Assembly (NCBI GenBank): GCA_030529365.1
Contig: JAUMXB010000002.1
Span: 62,001 to 126,000, forward strand
Source: Cardiobacteriaceae bacterium
GTDB taxonomy: Bacteria > Pseudomonadota > Gammaproteobacteria > Cardiobacteriales > Cardiobacteriaceae
Reading direction: 5' to 3'
Length of the DNA stretch: 64,000 bases
The notes beneath the pieces are model-generated. The model searched no databases, was not told where the DNA came from, and was given only the letters and a program-made list of their open reading frames with translations. Position numbers and translations under genes: made by a program. Shown here in pieces: positions 29,825 through 39,336 of this stretch (position 1 is its first letter; every line of letters begins with the position of its first letter).

Positions 29825-30907
29825 TCAGGGTTGTTCTTGCAAAGCAAGAAGGGCGGCGGCTTCCTGTTCCTGTTGCAGGGGCTGGATGACGAGGTCAAGC
29901 TGGCCTTCGAGGATGTCGGCAAGGGCGTAGAGGGTGAGGTTGATGCGGTGGTCGGTGAGGCGGCTTTGCGGGTAGTTGTAGGTGCGGATGCGTTCGCTGC
30001 GGTCACCGGAGCCGACCAATGATTTGCGCTCGGCGGCCTGTTCGCTCTGCGCTTTTTGCCGTTCGGCGTCGAGCAGACGCGCGGCGAGGAGGTTCATGGC
30101 CTTGGCGCGGTTTTTGTGCTGCGAGCGTTCTTCCTGGCATTCGACGACGGTGCCGGTGGGGATGTGGGTGATGCGGATGGCGGAGTCGGTTTTGTTGACA
30201 TGCTGGCCACCGGCGCCGGAGGCGCGGTAGGTGTCGATGCGCAGATCGGCCGGGTTGATAGCGATGGCTTCGATGTTTTCGCTTTCGGGGAGGATGGCGA
30301 CGGTGGCGGCGGAGGTGTGGATGCGGCCGCCGCTTTCGGTTTCCGGGACGCGCTGCACGCGGTGCGCGCCGGATTCGAATTTGAGGGTGGAATAGACGTT
30401 TTGCCCGGAGATACGGCTGATGATTTCCTTGTAGCCGCCATGTTCGCCCGGGTTTTCCGAGAGGATTTCCAGTTGCCAGCGTTTGCTTTCGGCGTATTTG
30501 TGGTACATGCGGAAGAGATCGCCGGCGAAAATGGCGGCTTCGTCGCCGCCGGTGCCAGCGCGGATTTCGAGATAGACGTTGGCTTCGTCGAGCGGATCCT
30601 TGGGGATCATCAGGCGCTCGAGCGTTTTTTCGCAGGTTTCGCGCGCGACGATGAGCTGCGGGCGTTCTTCATGGGCAAGGGCGGCGAGTTCGGGGTCGTC
30701 TTTCAGGGCGTCCAAAGCAGCGAGTTCGTCATCAAGGCGCTGGAGTTCCTGGTATTGCTCGACGATGGGGGCGAGTTGCGAGAGTTCCTGGCCGTATTTG
30801 CGCAGAAGGTCGCTGTTTTCGGCAGTGGCAGGGTCGGCAAGAAGGTGGCCGAGTTCTTCATGGCGCTCGCAGAGGGTGGCGAGTTTGGCAAGGAGCGATG
30901 GGTGCAT
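29825..30907 (-). CDS. prfA: peptide chain release factor 1
   Basis: Terminates translation at UAA and UAG; 360 residues, the usual length. The hydrolysis motif GGQ is in [18 protein letters not shown] near residue 230, and YRASGAGG precedes it. The central [21 protein letters not shown] segment and the C-terminal [20 protein letters not shown] are diagnostic. Its start codon overlaps the hemA stop (TGATG), so the two genes are coupled as in E. coli. The usual partner prmC is not next to it here. Confidence 0.97.
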   Translation of the reverse strand: MHPSLLAKLATLCERHEELGHLLADPATAENSDLLRKYGQELSQLAPIVEQYQELQRLDDELAALDALKDDPELAALAHEERPQLIVARETCEKTLERLMIPKDPLDEANVYLEIRAGTGGDEAAIFAGDLFRMYHKYAESKRWQLEILSENPGEHGGYKEIISRISGQNVYSTLKFESGAHRVQRVPETESGGRIHTSAATVAILPESENIEAIAINPADLRIDTYRASGAGGQHVNKTDSAIRITHIPTGTVVECQEERSQHKNRAKAMNLLAARLLDAERQKAQSEQAAERKSLVGSGDRSERIRTYNYPQSRLTDHRINLTLYALADILEGQLDLVIQPLQQEQEAAALLALQEQP

Positions 30908-32181
30908 CAGGGCTTGGCGTCGGTGGTGAAGGTGTCGGCGATGATGGCGAGCCAGTCTTTGTGATCGGGCGGAATGGCGTGGATCATGGCGCTCGGGGAA
31001 TGGAGGAGTTTGCGGGTGAGCTTGTAGCTCATTTGCTCGAGGATGGCGGCCGGATCATCGCCATGCGCAAGGCGGCGATAGGCTTCCTGCAAGAGTGCAA
31101 CGCGGATGTTTTCGCCGTTTTCGCGGATGCGGCGCACCAGTTGCTGCTGCGGCCTGGAATGCAGCCAGCCGATGAAGTCGTCGCTGTAGAGTTTGACCAT
31201 GAGTTCGGCTTCGCGCGCGGCGCTTTTGCGCGCTTCGCGGTTGTGGTCGAGGATTTGCTCAAGGTCGTCGATGCCAAAGAGGAAAGCTTGCGCGACGTCG
31301 TTGACGTCGGTGGAGAAATTGCGCGGAATGCCGAGATCGACAAAGACTTGCATTTGCTTGCGGCGCTTCATCGCCATTTTTGCCTGGTCGCCGGTGATGA
31401 GCGCGACATCGGTGCGCGCGGTGCCGAAGATGAGGTCGGCGTCATGGAGATGCTCGGCGATTTGCCCGAGACCGATGGCAAAGCCGCCGGTTTCTTCGGC
31501 AAGCGTTTGTGCGTTGGCGAGAGTGCGGTTGGCAATGATGAGGCGGCCGATGTTGAGATCGCGCAGGTATTTGGCGCAGAGCTGGCCAGTATCGCCCGCG
31601 CCGATGACGAGGGCGGTGCGGCGGTGATGGTCGTCAAAAAAGCGGTGGGTGAGCTTGACGCCGGCAAAGGCGACGGAGACCGGATTTTCGCCAATCGCGG
31701 TGCTGTGGCGCACCTGCTTGGCAATGGCAAAGCTCTGCTGGAACAGGCGGTCAAGCATGGAACCGACACTGCCCTGCAATTTGGCGAGACGGTATGCCTG
31801 TTTGAGCTGCCCGAGGATTTGCGGTTCGCCGAGGATGAGAGAATCGAGACCACAGGCGACGCGGTACATGTGGCGCACGGCGTCGCGCTCTTCATGGCAG
31901 AAGGTGATGGCGTTCAGCGTGGCTTCGTCCATGCCGGCAAAGCGGGCAAGCCAGGCGACGAAATCCGGGGTGTGCGTGGCAGCGGCGTAGAATTCGGTGC
32001 GGTTGCAGGTGGCGAGGATGGCAAGTTCGTCCAGCGCCAAACTTTCCTGACCATCTTTTAAGGCACGCGCCACCATTTCCGGCGAGAATGCCAGCTTTTC
32101 CCGTTGCCGGGTGTTTGCCGTCTGATGACTGATGCCAAATGCGAAAATGGATTTGACTTGCGTGCACTCACTATTCAACAT
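30907..32181 (-). CDS. hemA: glutamyl-tRNA reductase
   Basis: First step of tetrapyrrole synthesis, reducing glutamyl-tRNA with NADPH to glutamate-1-semialdehyde. 424 residues from the ATG at 32181. The catalytic Cys is in [11 protein letters not shown], followed by [19 protein letters not shown] near residue 100 and the NADPH-site [15 protein letters not shown] near 185. A much longer open frame extends upstream but runs antisense through the TPR gene and is not used. It is followed with overlap by prfA and is divergent from the TPR-lolB pair. Confidence 0.97.
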   Translation of the reverse strand: MLNSECTQVKSIFAFGISHQTANTRQREKLAFSPEMVARALKDGQESLALDELAILATCNRTEFYAAATHTPDFVAWLARFAGMDEATLNAITFCHEERDAVRHMYRVACGLDSLILGEPQILGQLKQAYRLAKLQGSVGSMLDRLFQQSFAIAKQVRHSTAIGENPVSVAFAGVKLTHRFFDDHHRRTALVIGAGDTGQLCAKYLRDLNIGRLIIANRTLANAQTLAEETGGFAIGLGQIAEHLHDADLIFGTARTDVALITGDQAKMAMKRRKQMQVFVDLGIPRNFSTDVNDVAQAFLFGIDDLEQILDHNREARKSAAREAELMVKLYSDDFIGWLHSRPQQQLVRRIRENGENIRVALLQEAYRRLAHGDDPAAILEQMSYKLTRKLLHSPSAMIHAIPPDHKDWLAIIADTFTTDAKP

Positions 32182-32229
32182 ATCGTTCTTGTTATGAATC
32201 TGTCCCGTTATTTTAAGCGATCCTGACTT

Positions 32230-33912
32230 ATGTTTCAGCCGACTTTGTCCCGTTTTCCGCGCTGTTTGGCGGTTGTGCTGGCCTTTTGCGGCCTTTCCGG
32301 CACGTTGCGGGCGGAAACCCAGGAATGGCTGGACAGCTCGCACTGGCTGTATGAAGCGCTTTCCGCGCGTTTCCAGGATCATGCGGGCGACTATCAGGGC
32401 GCGATGGAAAGCATCGCCGATGTCGCGGAAAGAAGCGGAGAATATCAGGCTTTTGAATACAGTTACAGTCTGGCGCTGGACACCATGCATCTGGAGCGGG
32501 CGGAAACGATTGCCCGCAACTGGCTGAATTATTATCCCGAGGACAGCGAAGCCCTGCTGGCGCTGTTGCGCGTGCTTCTGATGGCCGGCAACGTCAACGA
32601 ATCCGTGATGTGGATGCAGAAGATGCTGATCAAGGATGCCGGGCCGCAGAATATTGCGCAGATTGCGCGCATGCTGGCGTACCTGCCTGATGACGAGCAG
32701 CGGCTGGATATTCTCAGCCAGCTGACGATGGAATTTCCCAAGAATCCATATCTTTATTATTACAAGGGCTTGCAGGCCAAGGAGCAGGGAAAGGTTTCCC
32801 TGGCCATCGAAACTTTCGATCGCGCGCTGCAAATCGATGGCAACTGGACGCAACTCGAGCTCTTGCAGGCGGAAACGCTTGCCAGCATTGGCGACATGCG
32901 CCGCGCGGGCGAGCTGCTCGACAGGCTGCTTGCCAAACGCCCCAACGACGTTAACCTGCTCTCCACGGCGGTGGATATTTTCGTCGATCATTACCAGTGG
33001 GAAAAAGCGCTTGCCCTGGCTAAGCATTGGCAAACGCTGCAAGGCGATGTGCGGCTGCGCCAATTACTCGCCTGGCTGCACGCCAATGCCGGGCATTACG
33101 AGCAGGCGCTCATCGCCTATCGGGAACTGCTGGACCAGCACATCATCGAGTACGACGAATACCTGTTCCAGACGGCGCAGGCGAGCGAAAAGGCAGGCTA
33201 CATTGGCCGCGCCATTGCCCTGCTCGGCAGTATTGCAGCGGACTCGCGGCAATACATGATGGCGCGCCAGCAAATTGCGCTGCTGACTTTCCGCGCGGGC
33301 GATGTTGCCCTTGCCCAGCAGTATTTCAGAATCCTGCGCCAGAAGTTTCCCGACTACCGCCTGGAAATGTATCTGGTGGAAGCTGCGCAGCTCGACCGGC
33401 AAGGTGCGTGGCGGCAGGGCAGCATGATTCTCGATGAGGCGCTGCGCGCCTTTCCCGATCAGGTGGACGTGCTGTATGCGTTTGCCGAGCATCATGCCGC
33501 GCAAGGCAATATCGCGCTTGCCGAGACGGTGTACGAAAAAATTCTCATGCTGGATCCGGCCAATATCGACGCGCTGAATGCCTACGGCTATTTGCTGCTC
33601 ACGCATACCGAGCAGCAGGAAAGGGCCGCGCGCATGTTGCGCGAAGCCATTATTGCCTACCCGGATTCTCCCGCCATTCAGGACAGCTACGGCTGGCTTT
33701 TGTACCAGCAGGGGCATCTCGACGAAGCGCTTTTATGGCTGCGGCGCGCGTATGCCGCGTACCGCCGCGGTGACATCGTGTCACACTATATCGAAGTCCT
33801 CTATGCCAGCGGCAATCCGCAGCTGGCCAAAGAGGTTTATCACATGGAAATCAAAGGACAACCGGATAATGAAAGTCTCCGCGAACTGGGCAAGCGCCTG
33901 CCGCTCCAGTAA
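32230..33912 (+). CDS. secreted TPR-repeat protein
   Basis: A 560-residue protein with a signal peptide (cleavage near LRAET) and tetratricopeptide repeats over most of its length. Clear repeats include KNPYLYYYKGLQAKEQGKVS near residue 174, ALAEHHAAQG-like FAEHHAAQGNIALAETVYEK near 420, and SYGWLLYQQGHLDEALLWLR near 490. It lies just upstream of lolB, overlapping it by 44 bp, as a TPR gene does in several gammaproteobacteria. It probably acts as a periplasmic scaffold; the partner is unknown. Confidence 0.85.
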   Translation: MFQPTLSRFPRCLAVVLAFCGLSGTLRAETQEWLDSSHWLYEALSARFQDHAGDYQGAMESIADVAERSGEYQAFEYSYSLALDTMHLERAETIARNWLNYYPEDSEALLALLRVLLMAGNVNESVMWMQKMLIKDAGPQNIAQIARMLAYLPDDEQRLDILSQLTMEFPKNPYLYYYKGLQAKEQGKVSLAIETFDRALQIDGNWTQLELLQAETLASIGDMRRAGELLDRLLAKRPNDVNLLSTAVDIFVDHYQWEKALALAKHWQTLQGDVRLRQLLAWLHANAGHYEQALIAYRELLDQHIIEYDEYLFQTAQASEKAGYIGRAIALLGSIAADSRQYMMARQQIALLTFRAGDVALAQQYFRILRQKFPDYRLEMYLVEAAQLDRQGAWRQGSMILDEALRAFPDQVDVLYAFAEHHAAQGNIALAETVYEKILMLDPANIDALNAYGYLLLTHTEQQERAARMLREAIIAYPDSPAIQDSYGWLLYQQGHLDEALLWLRRAYAAYRRGDIVSHYIEVLYASGNPQLAKEVYHMEIKGQPDNESLRELGKRLPLQ

Positions 33913-34465
33913 AACCCTTCTCGTGCTTGCTGCTGCCCTGACGGTGGCAGGCTGTACGTCCACACCGTCGCGCCCTGAACCGGGGGCGGATACGGAAGTG
34001 GTGTACGTGCCATTTGATCCCAACCACTTCCAGGCCGACGGCAAAATGGCGATGCGCTATCCGCGTTGCAACAAATACCGCGGCTGCGAGGATGAGGCGG
34101 TGAATGTCGGTTTGCGCTGGGTGCACAGCGGCGGACGCGAAATCCTTTCGCTCTATGATCCGCTGGGGCAGGAGGCCATGGCGATCGATTATCACAACAA
34201 TCTTGCCACCGTGCGCGAGAACGGCAAGGTTCGCCAGGTAACCCGCGAGGAAATGGTGGCCGATTTCGGTCTGCCGGTGCCGTTCGAAGCAATGGCGGGC
34301 TGGATCACGACCGAGCGCGCCGACACAGAATTCAGCGAACAGGGCTGGAAAGTGCGTCTGGCGGACTGGAAAGGGCATTACTACCGCAGCATGCGCGTGG
34401 ATCAGGCGCCCTACCACATGCGCGTGATCCTCGATGAAGTCTATCCGCTCGGCGTGGAAAAATAA
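33869..34465 (+). CDS. lolB: outer-membrane lipoprotein receptor LolB
   Basis: Receives lipoproteins from LolA and inserts them in the outer membrane. 198 residues with a lipoprotein signal and lipobox (LTVAGC). The mature part has QADGKMAMRYPR and a LRWVHSGGREILSLYDPLGQ strand region, with MVADFGLPVPFEAMAGWI later, consistent with LolB. Its start lies within the end of the TPR gene (44-bp overlap in another frame). LolB is normally followed by ispE; here a terminator and a different gene follow, so the lolB-ispE pair is broken. Confidence 0.85.
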   Translation: MKVSANWASACRSSKTLLVLAAALTVAGCTSTPSRPEPGADTEVVYVPFDPNHFQADGKMAMRYPRCNKYRGCEDEAVNVGLRWVHSGGREILSLYDPLGQEAMAIDYHNNLATVRENGKVRQVTREEMVADFGLPVPFEAMAGWITTERADTEFSEQGWKVRLADWKGHYYRSMRVDQAPYHMRVILDEVYPLGVEK

Positions 34466-34579
34466 CGCATTGAAACCGATAGAACGGAATGTTTTCTGTC
34501 GGAAGCGCTTGGCAGCTTCAATGGAAGCGTTGCCAGGCGCACCATCCTTCGTCTGACCATTTTCGCGATACCAAGCAAC

Positions 34580-34603
34580 ACACCCGCAGATGGCGGGTGT
34601 TTT
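34580..34603 (+). terminator. intrinsic terminator after lolB
   Basis: ACACCCGC / GCGGGTGT stem with a 5-nt loop, followed by TTT. It lies 115 bp after the lolB stop. Confidence 0.55.
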
Positions 34604-34654
34604 CATGTCTGCTGTCGCAACGAAAATAAAAAATTTTCTCATCCGCAAAGATAA

Positions 34655-34669
34655 TGTTATTCTATAACA
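34655..34669. promoter_or_regulatory. Zur-like box before the DUF4198 gene
   Basis: TGTTATTCTATAACA is an inverted repeat that matches the gammaproteobacterial zinc-uptake regulator consensus (TGTTATANTATAACA) at all defined positions but one. It lies 24 bp upstream of the start codon and overlaps the likely -10 region, so zinc-bound Zur would repress the gene. Confidence 0.6.
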
Positions 34670-34692
34670 CCCAATTCAAACGCGGAGATCCC

Positions 34693-35421
34693 ATGATTCT
34701 GAAGAAGCCCCTCGTCCTGCTGGCAGCGTTGTTTGCCGCGCAAAGCGTCCATGCGCACGCCACCTGGATTGCGCAGCGCCTTGACCAGCCGACCATTATT
34801 TATGGCCATGGCGGTGAGGACAACGCTTACGGCGGCAAAACCGTTTCCCACCTGACCGGCCTCGACAAGGACGGCAAGGCAATCGCCCTTGCCATGGAAA
34901 AGCACGAGCACAACGTGACGCTGAAAGCCGATGACAGCCATTTTGCCGCCGCTTATGTGATCGATAACGGTTTCTGGACGAAAACCAAGGACGGCAAATG
35001 GGTGAACAAGCCCAAGCACGAAGTGGAAAATGCCGAACGCGCCTCGCATTCCATCAAAACGGCGCTGGGTATCCTGCATGGCGGTGGCAAGGTGGATGCT
35101 GCGGCATTGGGCGATTTGAAGCTGGTTGTCGTGCCGCTGGCCGATGTTGCTGCCAGCCATATGGGCGACAAGGTGGCCGTGCAGGTGCTGTTTGAAGGCA
35201 AGCCGCTGGCCGGCGCGAAAATCATCGGCGATTATGTCAACGACAGCGAAAATGTTGTCGCCACCACCGATGCCGACGGCAAGGCGGACGTGACGGTGCG
35301 CAATGCGGGCTGGAACGTGTTTGCCGTTGGCCACAAGGTCGATCTGCAAGACGACAAGAATGCCGATGCGGTTTCCTACACGGCAACGCTTTCTTTCAAC
35401 AACACCCACCACGAACACTGA
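34693..35421 (+). CDS. DUF4198 periplasmic metal-linked protein
   Basis: Secreted protein of 242 residues from the ATG at 34693 (GGAG ribosome site 6 bp before). The signal peptide ends near VHAHA, and the mature protein begins with the HATWIAQRL type of start common in DUF4198/NikM-like metal-uptake proteins. It is rich in His near the start, in EKHEHN, and at the C-terminus (NNTHHEH). A carboxypeptidase-regulatory-like domain with VTTDADGKADV-type residues (ATTDADGKADVTVRN) is near residue 200. The Zur-like box upstream points to zinc, while the family is most often linked to nickel or cobalt. It may deliver metal to an outer-membrane or ABC importer not present in the window. Confidence 0.8.
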   Translation: MILKKPLVLLAALFAAQSVHAHATWIAQRLDQPTIIYGHGGEDNAYGGKTVSHLTGLDKDGKAIALAMEKHEHNVTLKADDSHFAAAYVIDNGFWTKTKDGKWVNKPKHEVENAERASHSIKTALGILHGGGKVDAAALGDLKLVVVPLADVAASHMGDKVAVQVLFEGKPLAGAKIIGDYVNDSENVVATTDADGKADVTVRNAGWNVFAVGHKVDLQDDKNADAVSYTATLSFNNTHHEH

Positions 35422-35538
35422 ATTCGGCGCCGGCTGGCGTCAGCAGTCTTTTTGGCATGCCCTGTCTTTGGATAGGGCTTTTTTATACCCGCTGCGCGGC
35501 AAAACGGGGATATGCCCTGTTCGGCAGCTTTTTATATG

Positions 35539-35628
35539 AAATGGGAAATTTTCTCATAAATAAGCGCTTGTATAGAGGTTTTTTCTCGTAACAAGCGCTT
35601 ATTTGTGGTAAAAATACGCTATATTTTA
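35539..35628. repeat. AAGCGCTT dispersed palindromic element, copy 7
   Basis: Cores at 35562 and 35593 (31 bp apart), with GGGAAATTTTCTC on the left and GTGGTAAAAATACGCTATA on the right. It lies between the convergent DUF4198 and corC-type genes. Confidence 0.8.
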
Positions 35629-35633
35629 GTGTT

Positions 35634-36917
35634 TTATGAATCTCCTTCTTCGGCAATCACTTGCACTTCCGCGTGCCCGATTACGCCGCTGTCAAAGCTC
35701 AGCACCCGCACCATGCAGCCGGGCAATGCCACTTCCGTGCCCGCTTCCGGGAAATTGCCCAGCGTTTCGATAATGAGTCCGTTCAGGGTGTTGGGGCCGT
35801 CGAGCGGCAGTTTGAGGCCGAGTTCGCGGTTGAGCGAGCGCAGGCTGATTGTGCCTTCCACGTCGTAGAGATTTTCGCCGCGCTGCACGATTTCCGGCGG
35901 CTCGTCTTCATCATGTTCGGAAACCACGTCGCCGACGATATGGGTGAGGATGTCTTCCAGCGTGATCAGGCCCTGAATATCGCCGTATTCATCGACGACG
36001 AGGCCGCTGCGCACGCGCTGCGCCTGAAATTGCAGCAATTGCTGGCGTAGCGGTGTGCCTTCCGGCACGAAAACGCACGGGCGCAGCACTTTCTGCAAGG
36101 CGCTTTTGTTCAGGCGGTTTTCATGGAAAAGACTGATCACATCGCGCAGATGCAGCATGCCGATGACCTTGTCGATATGGTCGCGATAGGCGACGAGGCG
36201 GCCGTGGCGGCTGTTCAGAATCTGCTTCAGGATCTCGTCCCAGTCGTCGGCAAAATCCACGCCCTCGATTTCCTTGCGCGGAATCATCGCCTCATCCACG
36301 GATACGTCTTCCAGCTCCAGCACGCCCATCAGCATGTCCTGCCTTTCAGGGGAAATGGATTGCACGGAAGAACTCTGCACCAGCGTTTTCAGCTCCTCGC
36401 TGGTAATCGCGTCATCACCGCTTTCGCCGGTGCGCAGACCGAAAGGACGCAACATCAAAGACACGAAATAATTGATCAGCCCAACCACCGGATAAAAAAT
36501 GCGCACAATCCACTGCAACGGCAGAGATACCGCGAGCGCCAGCCGCTCGGAATAAATCGCGGCCAGCGTTTTCGGCATCACTTCGGCAAAAATCAGCACA
36601 ATCACGGTGAGCACGATGGTGGCGAGCACCACGCCAAAATCGCCGTACAGACGAATACCGATAATCGTGCCCAGCGAGGTGGCGGCGATGTTGACGAAAT
36701 TGTTACCGAGGAGAATGGAGCCGAGCAGGCGGTCAGGGCGTTTCAGCAACTGGGCGACGCGTTTTGCCGCCGGCTTTCCCGCCTCCACCTGATGCTTCAG
36801 GCGATAGCGGTTGATCGACATCATCGACGTTTCCGAAGACGAAAAAAACGCCGACATCATCAGGCAAACCAGCAAGGCAAGAATCAGCACCCACAAGGGA
36901 ATTGCGTCCACAAGCAC
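35634..36917 (-). CDS. CNNM/CorC-family membrane protein with CBS pair (YfjD/CorB type)
   Basis: A 427-residue protein with an N-terminal DUF21/CNNM membrane domain (SAFFSSSETSMMSINRYRLKH near residue 23, ILLGNNFVNIAATSLG near 69). Two CBS domains cover about residues 195-320 (EAMIPRKEIEGVD, VIGMLHLRDV, GDIQGLITLEDILTHIVG), and a CorC_HlyC domain ends the protein. It is linked to magnesium or cobalt homeostasis. The GTG at 36917 is used; a GTG 6 bp later has a better-spaced GAGG site and may be the true start. It follows ypjD as in the E. coli ffh-ypjD-yfjD cluster. Confidence 0.9.
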   Translation of the reverse strand: MLVDAIPLWVLILALLVCLMMSAFFSSSETSMMSINRYRLKHQVEAGKPAAKRVAQLLKRPDRLLGSILLGNNFVNIAATSLGTIIGIRLYGDFGVVLATIVLTVIVLIFAEVMPKTLAAIYSERLALAVSLPLQWIVRIFYPVVGLINYFVSLMLRPFGLRTGESGDDAITSEELKTLVQSSSVQSISPERQDMLMGVLELEDVSVDEAMIPRKEIEGVDFADDWDEILKQILNSRHGRLVAYRDHIDKVIGMLHLRDVISLFHENRLNKSALQKVLRPCVFVPEGTPLRQQLLQFQAQRVRSGLVVDEYGDIQGLITLEDILTHIVGDVVSEHDEDEPPEIVQRGENLYDVEGTISLRSLNRELGLKLPLDGPNTLNGLIIETLGNFPEAGTEVALPGCMVRVLSFDSGVIGHAEVQVIAEEGDS

Positions 36918-36920
36918 CTC

Positions 36921-37703
36921 TTATTGAATCACAAACTGCAAAACCACATTGCTCAGCACATAGCCCGCGAGCAACAAGGCATACGCCAGCATCAGCTTGT
37001 ACGCGAGACGCATGCCGCGCTCGCGGCGCACCAGCCAGGCGAACAGCGTCCACAGCACCACCAGCCAGGAGAGCATCGTCAGCACCGTCTTGTGCCACAA
37101 ATGCTGGGTAAACATGTCCTCGATAAACACCAGCCCCGACGCCAGCGATGCTGTCAGCAGCAATGCACCAATCGCCGTCATCACCATCATCACCCGCTCG
37201 ATGCCGACCAGCGCAATCGGCGCGCCGCCGGTCAGCTTCTTGCGCTTCAGGAGCTGGAATACCCAGGCATACAGCAGGGCATGGACGAAGGCGAGCGAAA
37301 GCACCGGCCATGCCGCCACGGATACCAGAATATGGAACACCATGCCCGGCGGCAGTGCATGCAGAAACGGCTTCTCGCTCACGAAAACCACCGGCAGCAA
37401 CACGCAGAGCGCATTGATCAGCGAAATCACCATGCCCGGCAGGGCCTCGGCGCGGCGCCACAGGCCAAAAAACGCCACCACCGCAATCGCCCAGGCGTAA
37501 ATCGATACCACATTGAACACGGAAAGATTGAGCGCTTCACCGGCGCGCACCGACTGGATCAGCACCAGCGCATGCCCCTGGCACACCAGCACCATCGCGC
37601 CCAGCGCGACCAGCGGAGACAACTTTTCCCGATAAACCCTGAAAAACAATGCGGCACAAAGCAGATAACCGGCCGCAACAAATAAAGGCAGCCAAGGCTG
37701 CAT
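36921..37703 (-). CDS. ypjD: inner-membrane cytochrome c assembly-like protein YpjD
   Basis: A 260-residue protein with about eight hydrophobic helices and the CcsA/CcmC-like WWD-related segment near the end (FTQHLWHKTVLTMLSWLVVLW). It carries conserved histidines in PPGMVFHILVSVAAW and QHLWHK. The family is close to heme-handling proteins but lacks other c-type maturation genes nearby. It lies divergent from ffh and just before the CorC-type gene, as in many gammaproteobacteria. A role in magnesium or heme-linked membrane processes is suggested in the literature on ypjD/corE, not shown here. Confidence 0.88.
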   Translation of the reverse strand: MQPWLPLFVAAGYLLCAALFFRVYREKLSPLVALGAMVLVCQGHALVLIQSVRAGEALNLSVFNVVSIYAWAIAVVAFFGLWRRAEALPGMVISLINALCVLLPVVFVSEKPFLHALPPGMVFHILVSVAAWPVLSLAFVHALLYAWVFQLLKRKKLTGGAPIALVGIERVMMVMTAIGALLLTASLASGLVFIEDMFTQHLWHKTVLTMLSWLVVLWTLFAWLVRRERGMRLAYKLMLAYALLLAGYVLSNVVLQFVIQ

Positions 37704-37773
37704 AGACTTTCCTGCAAGATTGAAAAACTTACGGGTATAATACAACACTTTACGCCGATAAGGACGCCAGCCC

Positions 37774-39132
37774 ATGTTTGAGAACCTTTCCGCGCGCTTG
37801 CAGGCCACCGTCAAGAAACTCAAAGGCCAGAGCCGCATCACCGAAGAAAACATCCAGGAAGCGCTGCGCGAAGTGCGCATGGCGCTCATCGAAGCCGACG
37901 TCGCCCTGCCGGTTGTCAAAGACGTCGTCGAAGCCATCAAGACAGCCGCCGTCGGCCAGGAAGTCAGCGCCAAACTCTCGCCCGACCAGCATTTCATCAA
38001 AATCGTGCAGGGCGAACTCACCCGCATCATGGGCGAGGAAAACGAAAGCCTGAATCTTGCCACGCAACCGCCCGCCGTCATCCTCATGGCCGGTCTGCAA
38101 GGTTCGGGCAAAACCACCTCCGCCGCCAAACTCGCGCGCAAGCTTATCAACGACAAGAAAAAAGTCGCCGTCGTCTCCGCAGACATCTACCGCCCCGCCG
38201 CCATCGAGCAATTGAAAACGCTCGCTGACCAGGTCGGCGCCACCTTCATTCCTTCCAGCCGCGAGGAAAGCCCGGACGCCATCGTCACCCGCGCGCTCGA
38301 TCACGCGAAAAAACAATTCTTCGATGTGCTCATCGTCGATACCGCCGGCCGCCTGCACGTCGATGCCGAGCTCATGGATGAAATCAAGCGCATCCATGCC
38401 ATCGTCAAACCCATCGAAACGCTCTTCGTCGTGGACAGCATGACCGGCCAGGACGCTGCCAACACCGCCAAGGCCTTCCACGATGCCCTGCCGCTCACCG
38501 GCATCATCCTCTCGAAAATCGACGGCGACGCCCGTGGCGGTGCCGCGCTTTCCATCCGCCACATCACCGGCAAACCCATCAAATTCCTCGGCGTCGGCGA
38601 AAAAACCGACGCCCTCGAAGCCTTCCATCCCGAGCGCATCGCCTCGCGCATCCTGGGCATGGGCGACGTTTTGAGCCTGATCGAAGACCTCGAACACCAG
38701 GTGGACGAAGACAAGGCGAAAAAGCTCGCCAAAAAAATGGCGCGTGGGCAAACCTTCGATCTCGACGATTTCCGCGAACAGCTCCACCAGATGCTGCAAA
38801 TCGACATGGACAAAATGCTCGAAAAAATCCCCGGCATGGGCAACATCCCGCAGGACATCAAAAACCAGCACCTCTCGCCGAAGAAAATCAAGCAGCAGGA
38901 AGCCATCATCCTCTCCATGACGCCGGCCGAACGCAAAAACCCGGACATCATCAAAGGCTCGCGCAAACGCCGCATCGCTGCCGGTTGTGGCCTCGAAGTG
39001 CAGGACGTGAATCGTCTCCTCAAGCAATTCATGGAAATGCAGCGGCAAATGAAAAAATTCCGCACCGGAAAACTCGCGAAAATGCTGCAACGCCGTGGCC
39101 CGCTGCCGATGGGCAAACTCCCCTTCAAATAA
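37774..39132 (+). CDS. ffh: signal recognition particle protein Ffh (SRP54)
   Basis: GTPase that delivers membrane proteins to FtsY. 452 residues. The N domain is followed by the G domain with LMAGLQGSGKTTSAAKLA near residue 101 (P-loop), DTAGRLHVDAELMDEI near 190 and KIDGDARGGAAL near 248. A methionine-rich M domain (QLHQMLQIDMDKMLEKIPGMGN and later ...FMEMQRQMKKF) binds 4.5S RNA. All motifs are intact. It is flanked by a strong terminator and is divergent from ypjD. Confidence 0.98.
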   Translation: MFENLSARLQATVKKLKGQSRITEENIQEALREVRMALIEADVALPVVKDVVEAIKTAAVGQEVSAKLSPDQHFIKIVQGELTRIMGEENESLNLATQPPAVILMAGLQGSGKTTSAAKLARKLINDKKKVAVVSADIYRPAAIEQLKTLADQVGATFIPSSREESPDAIVTRALDHAKKQFFDVLIVDTAGRLHVDAELMDEIKRIHAIVKPIETLFVVDSMTGQDAANTAKAFHDALPLTGIILSKIDGDARGGAALSIRHITGKPIKFLGVGEKTDALEAFHPERIASRILGMGDVLSLIEDLEHQVDEDKAKKLAKKMARGQTFDLDDFREQLHQMLQIDMDKMLEKIPGMGNIPQDIKNQHLSPKKIKQQEAIILSMTPAERKNPDIIKGSRKRRIAAGCGLEVQDVNRLLKQFMEMQRQMKKFRTGKLAKMLQRRGPLPMGKLPFK

Positions 39133-39152
39133 GCGGGCAAGCGAACTGACCA

Positions 39153-39185
39153 CAAAAAAACGCCACTCTTGGGTGGCGTTTTTTA
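39153..39185. terminator. intrinsic terminator after ffh
   Basis: ACGCCAC / GTGGCGT stem with a 6-nt loop, followed by six T and preceded by seven A, so it could act on both strands. It lies 20 bp after the ffh stop. Confidence 0.85.
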
Positions 39186-39189
39186 TGGG

Positions 39190-39275
39190 TTGAGAAATTT
39201 TCCCATCTTGAAGCGCTTGTTGCGAGAAAATTTCTCATAATAAGCGCTTATTAGTGATAAAAAATAACTATTTTT
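39190..39275. repeat. AAGCGCTT dispersed palindromic element, copy 8
   Basis: Cores at 39211 and 39242 (31 bp apart). GAGAAATTTTCCC is at the left, GCGAGAAAATTTCTC in the middle and GTGATAAAAAATAACTATTTTT at the right. It lies directly after the ffh terminator. Confidence 0.82.
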
Positions 39276-39336
39276 GGTCAATTAATGATTTAAACGTCGT
39301 GCAAAACGGTTTTCGCACCTATCCTGTCGCAAGCGC

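Noticed and set aside
32182-33063. Long N-terminal extension of hemA on the minus strand
   Set aside because: It runs antisense through the TPR gene. The known HemA start sequence begins at 32181.
34466-34579. Possible tRNA or small RNA after lolB
   Set aside because: No cloverleaf could be drawn by eye. Only a terminator hairpin was convincing. No tRNA or rRNA gene was seen anywhere in the window.
36123-37685. 520-codon His/Gln/Arg-rich open frame on the plus strand
   Set aside because: Antisense to the corC-type and ypjD genes. The composition is typical of reversed membrane-protein coding, and there is no family match.
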